Shown in pieces: positions 57,005-64,000 of a stretch of 64,000 bases of DNA (positions are counted from its first letter, which is position 1; the number at the start of each line of letters is the position of its first letter). Under the pieces are notes generated by a model that was not told where the DNA came from, did not search any database, and saw nothing but the letters and a program-made list of their open reading frames with translations. This DNA is from Platerodrilus igneus. Lineage: Eukaryota; Arthropoda; Insecta; Coleoptera; Lycidae. A program made the position numbers and the translations under genes. The stretch is taken from the NCBI GenBank assembly GCA_036346225.1, contig JARFIW010000995.1:3743216-3807215 (forward strand). The letters are read 5' to 3'.

Positions 57005-57380
57005 TAATACAGTAATTTGTTAAATCAGTTGTTATGTCTTGTACATTCATGTTCATATTAATTGCAATTTTGTAAATAAACTCCACTCCATCAAATTGTA
57101 GCTCTGGAGTAAGAGTCCAGCCCTTATGTGATGGGTCCAATAAAACCGCTGTAGAATAAATAGGACGAAGTATTTTGTCATTTCTAGCAAAAAAGGAATC
57201 AAACATTTGTTTCTCTTTCCGTATAACTGAACTGTTTGGAAAAATTTGTATCAATTTTTTTATGGACATTGCATCATACACCTTATGGATGCAAGAATTA
57301 ATTGTTTAAATTTTATTTATCGATTCATCAATTGGAATCAGAAGTTCACAGAATTTAAAAAGTTGCACCCAAAAGACTTA
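57005..57380 (-). pseudogene. hAT-type transposase fragment
   Basis: Minus strand: IPIDESINK, stop, then SCIHKVYDAMSIKKLIQIFP, FFARNDKILRPIYSTAVLLD and PSHKGWTLTPELQFDGVEFI. The pattern (a vygdaM-like helix, then PIYxxAxLLDP) is characteristic of the region before the C-terminal dimerisation domain of hAT transposases. Neither BED finger nor dimerisation domain is visible. Confidence 0.55.
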
Positions 57381-58849
57381 ATTGTCTAATAATTTGTGTT
57401 TTATTTTTGCTAGTAGCACATCACCACTCTAAGTTGTTGCGGGGTTACTTTAGCCTTTTTTTGAAAAATTTTAGACATTTAAGAACGCTTTCCTATTAAT
57501 TTGCATATATAAAACATTTTTATATAGACTTTTTTTTCAATTTCAGTTTTATGATAAATTTACGTAGTCACATTTTAAAATGTCAAGGTAAGTTGTTGCA
57601 ATAGTCTCCATGTTGGTGAAATGTAGACAAGCCTTATCATTTAAAAAAAAACTCTCCATTGTGCATGGGGTTATTACACTTACAAATATGGACTGGGCAA
57701 GCACTTCTTTCAGAATTGTCTAAAAATAAAACAGTGCACTTAAAAATTGGTATTTTAGTACTAGATTTATATTTTCGTTTGTGCTGTGCATGACCTTAAG
57801 TTTTCTTTCGGATAACACTGTAACATTGTTTTACTCTTGTTCCGAACCACCACCTTCTCCATATCTGACATTGTCTTCTTTAGCGATCCAATTGTGCATG
57901 TACATTATCCAGATTTATGAGCACAAACAATTTAAGTAAGCAAAATTATTGACAATAAAAAGAATTATCTAGTGATCAAAATGGGGTCTGAAGTCACTGT
58001 CCTCGTAGTGGCTTTTCTGTAGTAGAGAATTGAATAAATCTAAATTCATTGTATAATTTTTATCTGCCTGTGACACAACGGTTACCGTGGACAGATTGAT
58101 ATTTAAAGCAGCTGCTACACGCTAAAATAGAATCGCTGAACAACATATTGAAGTAAATAATTAAATTACCTCACGAACTGCCGTCAAAGGAATACATTGG
58201 CTGCTTTTTTCTCTTTCTCATTCAAAAAACACTATCAAATAAGCTACAAGTGGTTTTTCTCTACTTCCTAAACATAAACTGAACATGGTTTATTCACCCA
58301 AACAAAAATAACTCGGCTGTTTTAAAAAGGACAATTTTAAAAGCAAACAAGAATAACACAATGCTGAACAAAAAAGTATGCAAAAGGTTAATGACAACAA
58401 ACAAAGACAATAACGAAAATCTAACGTAGTCTATACACTTAATATTTAAATATCAACAAATGTCCTAAATGAAGGTGGTAACGTTGCAAAATTTGCCCGA
58501 CTAAGAGGGGGAACTCTTTTTTCGAGTTAGAATAAAACAACAATATCATTTGTTGTTAGTGTAGGTATGATGTCATTTGTGATGAAAGTCTGTTTAGAAA
58601 TTGCAGACTATATCTTTTTGCTATGAAAAACGCCAATGTGCTTTTTTGTAAGCAAGCACTTATTGCTTCAAAAATAAAATTGCAAAATGTGCAATTTATG
58701 CTAGAACATTTACAACTTCTTGAGTTCAAAATGTATCAATTTATATTAAACACTTTATCTTTAAGCCTATATTAAAACAAATAATAAACATTTTAGACAA
58801 TGGTGGCGCTTTGAATTTTAAACTCAATTCCAATCACTCGTTTATTGGA
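57381..58849. other. AT-rich DNA with no recognised feature
   Basis: No long open frame or repeat was noticed. Confidence 0.5.
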
Positions 58850-59845
58850 GCTTGTCATAAGTACAGTTTATTGCACTGTTCGCAGAGCCAACTGCCCTTT
58901 ACTACCAGAGGATAAACATCATCCGTCTTTAACAATAATACTCTCTATTCATATGGAACTCAAGTCTTTCAAAATTTTAAGTACACAGGCCTATAACTTT
59001 CAAAAAGCCAATCTATAACAACTATATGCTGAGATTTCTGTAATATAACATGTTGATCTATTCCAGTTCACAAATATTGTTGCAGCGTGTGCACATTTGA
59101 ACTCTCGATTATATAAAGTATTTGAGTACTGTATTCCTAAAACATCTCGTATTAAAAATGCCTATCATCCATGATTTTCGGCATTATCAAAATGGTCAAA
59201 CATAAATATTCACTTTCGAAACAATATAAAAAAATCTGTTCATCCAACGATCTATGATCAGTATAAATTACTTAGAGCGAATATTAAACGTGCAATAACT
59301 AAGGCTCATCGATCCTTCATATTTAATATCGAAGCTAATATTAAAAAGCACCCTAAAAAATTTTGGTCATATTTGTTTCATAAACGTAGCCCTTTAGCTA
59401 ATCTAGCTATTAAGCACAACAATGATGATACGCATACTGAAGGATGATATAACAAATGCTTTTGCCGAGTTCTTTTATCATGCCTTTGATACTGGCCCCG
59501 AACATGATACACCCAACATGCCACATTCTCTACATAATCTAATTCCAATCTCTATTCAATACGTTACTGAAAAGGATATTCTTTATGTAGTTATAAGCTT
59601 AAAGTCTAATATGACCACGGGTCTGGATTATATACCTGCTTTTCTTATTGACGATTGCATTGATATATTTCTTTGTCCTTTATCTTATCTATTTAATCTC
59701 GTCCTGAAATCCAAAACTTTTCCGACTGTTTAGAAATTATCTAGAATCGTTCCCTGTTCATAAAAGCGGAGATAGAACTGTCATAATAATTATCGATCGA
59801 TCGCCATAATATGCTACTTTTGTAAGCTTTTAGAAATAGTATTTT
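58850..59845 (+). pseudogene. CR1/Jockey-type fragment: linker and start of reverse transcriptase
   Basis: Frames with several breaks read YDQYKLLRANIKRAITKAHR, ANIKKHPKKFWSYLFHKRSP, then 59422-59733: DITNAFAEFFYHAFDTGPEH, SNMTTGLDYIPAFLIDDCID and YLFNLVLKSKTFPT. After a stop come a KLSRIVPCS-like and NYRSIAIICYFCKLLEIVF segment. This is the endonuclease to polymerase linker and first RT blocks. It is cut by the (TA)n tract and LTR-like copy F. Confidence 0.75.
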
Positions 59846-59848
59846 ATT

Positions 59849-59853
<5 letters not shown>

Positions 59854-59899
<46 letters not shown>
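59854..59899. repeat. (TA)n microsatellite, left of LTR-like copy F
   Basis: TA tract directly before TGTTATGGATT, the start of copy F. Confidence 0.97.
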
Positions 59900-59903
<4 letters not shown>

Positions 59904-61998
59904 ATGGATTCAAAGGGTTAAATTTGGGGTAAGCTATGCAATTTCAAACACCCTGTATAGAAAAACAAACAATTTATTTACGTGCAAAATTTATTTCATT
60001 TATTTAAATTAAACAGGTATTGACGTATTTTTATAATTAAGGATTGAAAAGTAATAAGTTCATAAAGAAAACCAGTTTTAAAAACAAATAGAAACGCATA
60101 ATTAATTTAATTTATTTGAATTCAACATGTAATAGCATTAGAAAACACACTAGGGTAAAAAAAATCGATAATCCCAAGGCAAAAGGTTCGTTATAGCAAG
60201 CGAGGACGTTAATTGTATCGAATACCGTGAAATATAAGCTCCTAGAATTGTTATTTTAAACGATCACTAATTAACAACACCTGCATATTTTGAAAGGTTA
60301 CCTTCGTCGAATTTATATGCATAACAACGCGGGTTTCATAGAATATGTTTCAAACCGTCAGTGGCTTCGAATAAACAAGCTAACAAAGTTTGTTAAAGAG
60401 CGGAGGGGATGCACGATCAATAATATGCTACAGATAAAGACGGGTAGAAAAGTATTGGTTTCAGAAGGCATGTATTCAATCCACGTGGTGTCATACGATG
60501 CGGTCAGCAATATCGATTTTATATAACTCAAGTGGGGTTGGAACGCGACATCTAATATGCATAAGACAGAGATAAAATTATTACAGGCGGAGTTTTATGA
60601 TGACACAGGACTGTATCATTGGTTGAAATAGATACTTTTACAACGGTTGAACACGCGACAGGTGAATGTGGTTTTTCAGAGTAGATAGCGCATCCACGAG
60701 GTAAATTTCTGGGAGCTTTAAGGCGGTTAGAATAAAATTTGCAGAAGTGTGATTTTAAAAATAAGTATTTTGCGTGAAGAGTGGCCAGTGGTGGCATTTT
60801 TAACAGTATAAATACTCGGAGAGAATGGGGCTTGCTTTTTTTGTATTCTGATCGCTCTTTGTATTTTCATTGCTTTAGTCGATGTATAATGATCAACCGA
60901 GGTTATAGTACAGGCTTGTGAGTATTGAAAAAGTGTATAATTCAGTAAAATAGTATTAGCACTTATTGCATGGTAAGTTAAGGCCTTGTAGTTATTAACG
61001 TGTGTAGTGTCGAGTGAATTCAATTAGCCGAGGTCCAACTAATACCATGACCAGCTAATAAAGCAATAAACAAAAGTATAATATACGTGAATTTGGATGC
61101 TGAGATGGAATGAAATTGGTAGCAACGAGCTTGGCGTATACTGAGGTTATCATCTATCTGGAGGATCAGAGCGCATAATCACGAAGCCAAGGAGTTCTGG
61201 AGGATCAGAGTGCATAACCACGAGGCCAAGGGGTTCTGGAGGATAAAGCATCATCAAAGGAGATGGGATTTGAAGCATTTTCAAGGTAACTCATTTGAAT
61301 TTGCTGTTATTTGATAAGCTGTTGGAATTATTTGTGATGTGTGAGTGAACTTTGATGGTTATTTATGGTTAATATAACGTATCGGAAAAGATGCGTGTAC
61401 TTGACAATGATAAGGTTTTTTTAAATATTGAAAAAAAGGTGTATGTAAAGCTTACAAAATTGCATTATGAATTTAAATTAGATTGTTAAGGGTACATGGG
61501 ATTATTAATTTGTAGTAATTTTATGCAAGGTAAAAGGCATACATTAATAAACTGGGTTATTATGAGCTCACCATACTCCAGTGTGCAACAAATATAGGGT
61601 ATTATTTGGGGCCCATTTACTCCGATTGTATTAAATGTGTTTGAAATTAAAAATTTAAAACAAGGACTTTACAAAATTAGCACTTATTGAGTTGCAATTA
61701 GTGTACCAAACTGTATATATCTGTGAATAATTGTTTGTAAATAACGGTAAATAAAGATTGTATGATTGTTGTATTATTTTGTGCTTTTATTGAATGATGT
61801 GTGAGTGGAAAGGAAGAATGATTGTAAATTTAGGTATCCGAGAAGAGGCACAGCTGAGCTAGCCAGGGAAGCTGCTGAAGATTGTTGCAGCAGAAGAAAT
61901 CAGGTAAGAAATTTTTTTTTTAAAAATTTTTATTTTTTTTTTGAAAAGGATTTAATGACTCACTCTCGATTCTTAAACGTTAACCCCACGATTCACAG

Positions 61999-61999
<1 letters not shown>
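59900..61999 (+). repeat. LTR-like repeat, copy F (complete, solo)
   Basis: A 2.1-kb unit that starts TGTTATGGATTC and ends CGATTCACAGC, with (TA)n on both sides. A TATA box (TATAAATA, 60807-60814) lies 907 bp in, with a likely start about 30 bases later. Donor-like AAG|GTAACT (61285) and CAG|GTAAGA (61903) follow. TG...CA ends with short inverted similarity, an internal promoter, no ORF and flanking TA repeats suit a solo LTR inserted at a TATA target. Confidence 0.65.
60807..60814 (+). promoter_or_regulatory. TATA box inside LTR-like copy F
   Basis: TATAAATA followed by CTCGGAGAGAATGGGG and then CTGATCGCTCTTTG, a plausible start region. The equivalent box is at the same distance from the start in copies B, C, D and E. 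Confidence 0.6.

Positions 62000-62041
<42 letters not shown>
62000..62041. repeat. (TA)n microsatellite, right of LTR-like copy F
   Basis: TA tract shared by the end of copy F and the start of the mariner-type half element at 62042. Confidence 0.97.
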
Positions 62042-62044
<3 letters not shown>

Positions 62045-62952
62045 GGTGTCAAATATGTGTACAACGTAAGAACAAAGATTCTTTGGTTTTAAATAGATCG
62101 ATTTGAGCCAACGTATTTATTATACAAGTTGCTTCCTTTAGCCGCTAGAGGGCTTCGAAAATCGTGAAAATTATTTGATATTTTAAAATAACTTGAAAAC
62201 GCGTCGATAGATTTTGAATATTTTTGGGGTGCGAGTTTCTACTTGCAATTAACATCTTTTGGTGGTGTACGCAATAATTTTAAAAGCATACTAGTGTCCC
62301 AAAAATGATGTATAAATATCCGACCATTACCTTTTTCCTTTTTATGCAATGACTACCAATTTTTTATGAGTAGCCGACTTAATTTGGAAACTTTTTTGTC
62401 TCTTGTAAAATTTTGATTAGACGAGCAGTTTGACAGAAAAAAATAATTTCAAATGTCTGTTTTTTTATTTTTATTTCATTGTTTTGTTTATTTTTTATTA
62501 CTATCATTGAAAATTAACAGCGCGGTACAAGTGTTGGACCATTACAATAAATTTTCAAAATGGCCGCCATTTTCTTCAATGCACAAATTAACTCTTCATA
62601 AGAAGTTTAACTGAACCCTCTGCATTGTTTGTGCATTATTTTTTAAAGAGTTGGCTGCATTTAAAATTCGTCTGTACAATTCTTCTTCGCTATCAAGTGG
62701 AGACGAATAAACCTTAGATTTTAAGGTACCCCACAAAAAATAATAGGGCGTCAAGTCCGGCGATCGTGCTGGCCAATTTGTAGGAGCATCATATCCCCTT
62801 CTAATCCATCGATCCGGATATTTTTCGTGTAAATGTTGTCGAACAGCTAGAGTAAAGTGGGGAGGAGCACCATCGTGCATGAACCACATGTCTTGGCGAA
62901 GTAACAATGGCAGATCTTCCAATAAATTCGGCAATGTTTGTTGTAGACTGGC
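62042..62952 (-). mobile_element. 3' half of a mariner-type element
   Basis: Begins CAGGGTGTCAAATATGTGTA after TA (the 3' end repeat). The frame 62934-62596, minus, reads MPNLLEDLPLLLRQDMWFMH, DGAPPHFTLAVRQHLHEKYP, then WPARSPDLTPYYFLWGTLKS. HDGAPPHF holds the second catalytic aspartate and SPDLTP the third. The 5' half, the first aspartate and the other end repeat are missing. The break is at about the same protein position as the half-element in P1, and sequence on the far side is Merlin-like. Confidence 0.85.
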
Positions 62953-62954
62953 CG

Positions 62955-63480
62955 TACATGCTCTTTAATATACAACGAATAAACCCTTTCTTGGCCATTT
63001 CATCATAAATGTCATCCACTTTTTGGGCACCACTTAGCCTCTGTTGTACTTCCGTCTCCTGAGTACACTCTCGTCGATTTGCATCACATGTCATATGCCT
63101 CCTAGTTAAAACATGTTCCCTTCCTGTAGTATCTGACACCGGCAAATATTACGTATGTAGTGCAGCAGCTGTACAATGGTTGCTGGAACACCCCCTAGTG
63201 AACTGACCAGATAACCACGTACCACACTCCATGCCCAGTACCACATTATGTACAATACTTCTCGTATTTCCATGTGCATACCCTCAAAAAAGGATCCTTC
63301 CATCGCAGCATCTTGCAGCCTGCACAATAGTAGAAGTGACCCAACACTACCCGGGACCATTGTCGTAGTGTGCAGTATCTACAACATTGCTGTTCGAACA
63401 CTTCCCTTTTCTAATCAATGATGCATGCTGCATGTGCTGTAAGAGAGTTGCGTCATCTACACCTCAATCATGAGCTGTTG
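62955..63480 (-). pseudogene. Merlin-type transposase fragment
   Basis: Minus strand: a cysteine-containing start only in a shifted frame (FYYCAGCKMLRW), then MEGSFFEGMHMEIREVLYIM and WYWAWSVVRGYLVS, then after a stop MQIDESVLRRRKYNRG and VVPKKW. GSFFEG and IDExxxxxRKYNRG are hallmarks of Merlin/IS1016-type (ISXO2-like DDE) transposases, where the IDE aspartate is catalytic. Stops and shifts kill it, and the rest of the DDE domain is absent where the mariner-type half element begins. Confidence 0.75.
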
Positions 63481-64000
63481 GACATTGTTGATTTCCATCC
63501 TGATAATGTTCGACAATCACACCACGTAATAAATGGTAGCAATAACAAAACCGTAACAATAAATAAACCATAACAACAATAACAGTAACTACAATAAAAC
63601 CGAGAATTAATAACAATGAAAATCGATTAACTGTAAACAGAAGCAACCTTGCCTCGCATGGCAATTAGTACATGCAATGTGTTATTAACTTTTTTTTGCA
63701 AGTCAATGTGCTGTACATAAGCATGTTTGGCTAGTCTGGTAACTATAGTAATTTTAAAAATTAGTTTTTTTCAGATTAATCGTTCATCCTGCTTTTTTTT
63801 GCTTTAATAAACTACTGCTGTACAATATTTTACATAGTTCAATAGAAAGTTGTTTAATTTGAGACGGCTTGAAACGAAGCGTCACCTGGTGCTGTTTAGA
63901 AAGATATGTACTGCATAAGTTCACCATCACGACATTGGTATGTATTGATATGAAAATTGTTTTAGGTCAAGGTTTACTAGTAGAACTAATGAAGAGGGCT
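63481..64000. other. AT-rich DNA with no recognised feature
   Basis: Includes a simple stretch rich in AACAATAA words (63530-63620). No exon or element was seen before the window ends. Confidence 0.5.

Noticed and set aside
63464..63664. 66-codon membrane-like minus ORF
   Set aside because: Hydrophobicity comes from a simple AACAATAA-rich stretch; no support.
1..64000. CRISPR array, bacterial operons or ribosome-binding sites
   Set aside because: Spliced genes and animal transposons throughout; no regularly spaced repeats of CRISPR type.

Overview
This is eukaryotic, almost certainly insect, genomic DNA: AT-rich, with spliced genes bounded by GT/AG introns and a dense mix of animal transposons (mariner-type, P, Merlin, hAT, Penelope-like, CR1/Jockey-type and RTE-like non-LTR elements, LTRs, a tRNA-headed SINE). 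I cannot name the order with confidence.

The host gene that organises the window is RFC1, the large subunit of the replication factor C clamp loader, on the + strand. Ten coding exons can be placed between 12404 and 50199, in frame and with consistent intron phases, giving about 806 residues from just before the BRCT domain to the stop codon. The N-terminal exons are not found. Introns are strongly bimodal: six are 46-55 bp and three are 8.8, 16.3 and 10.0 kb. Nearly all mobile DNA between 12.7 and 50 kb sits in the three long introns. A second + strand gene begins at 52170 with a 91-bp first coding exon (MGNTES..., donor at 52261); a TRPV channel is a tentative guess.

Region by region: 1-12 kb holds a CR1-type fragment, two copies of a roughly 2-kb LTR-like repeat, two more non-LTR remnants and a 3.8-kb element with very long inverted ends around a decayed ORF. 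12.4-22.4 kb has RFC1 exons 1-4 with an endonuclease fragment, a SINE and a Penelope-like element in the first long intron. 22.4-38.6 kb (second long intron) has mariner fragments, a short inverted element with a complete-looking hammerhead ribozyme, two adjoining 2.2-kb palindromes made from halves of mariner-type elements, two LTR-like repeats and a mariner element with perfect 32-bp ends. 38.6-40.1 kb has five closely spaced RFC1 exons. 40.1-50.1 kb has a mariner inside a CR1-type element, a nearly spacerless palindrome, a P-superfamily MITE carrying a THAP remnant inside another CR1-type element, an RTE-like fragment, another LTR-like repeat and a second hammerhead-like motif. 50-64 kb has the last RFC1 exon, the new gene's first exon, a mariner remnant containing a SINE, hAT and Merlin remnants, and a complete LTR-like repeat.

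Recurring theme: (TA)n tracts sit at the joints between elements. LTR-like repeats, mariner-type elements and Penelope-like ends all abut them, so these tracts look like repeated landing sites. All element identities rest on motifs read by eye; no database search was possible.
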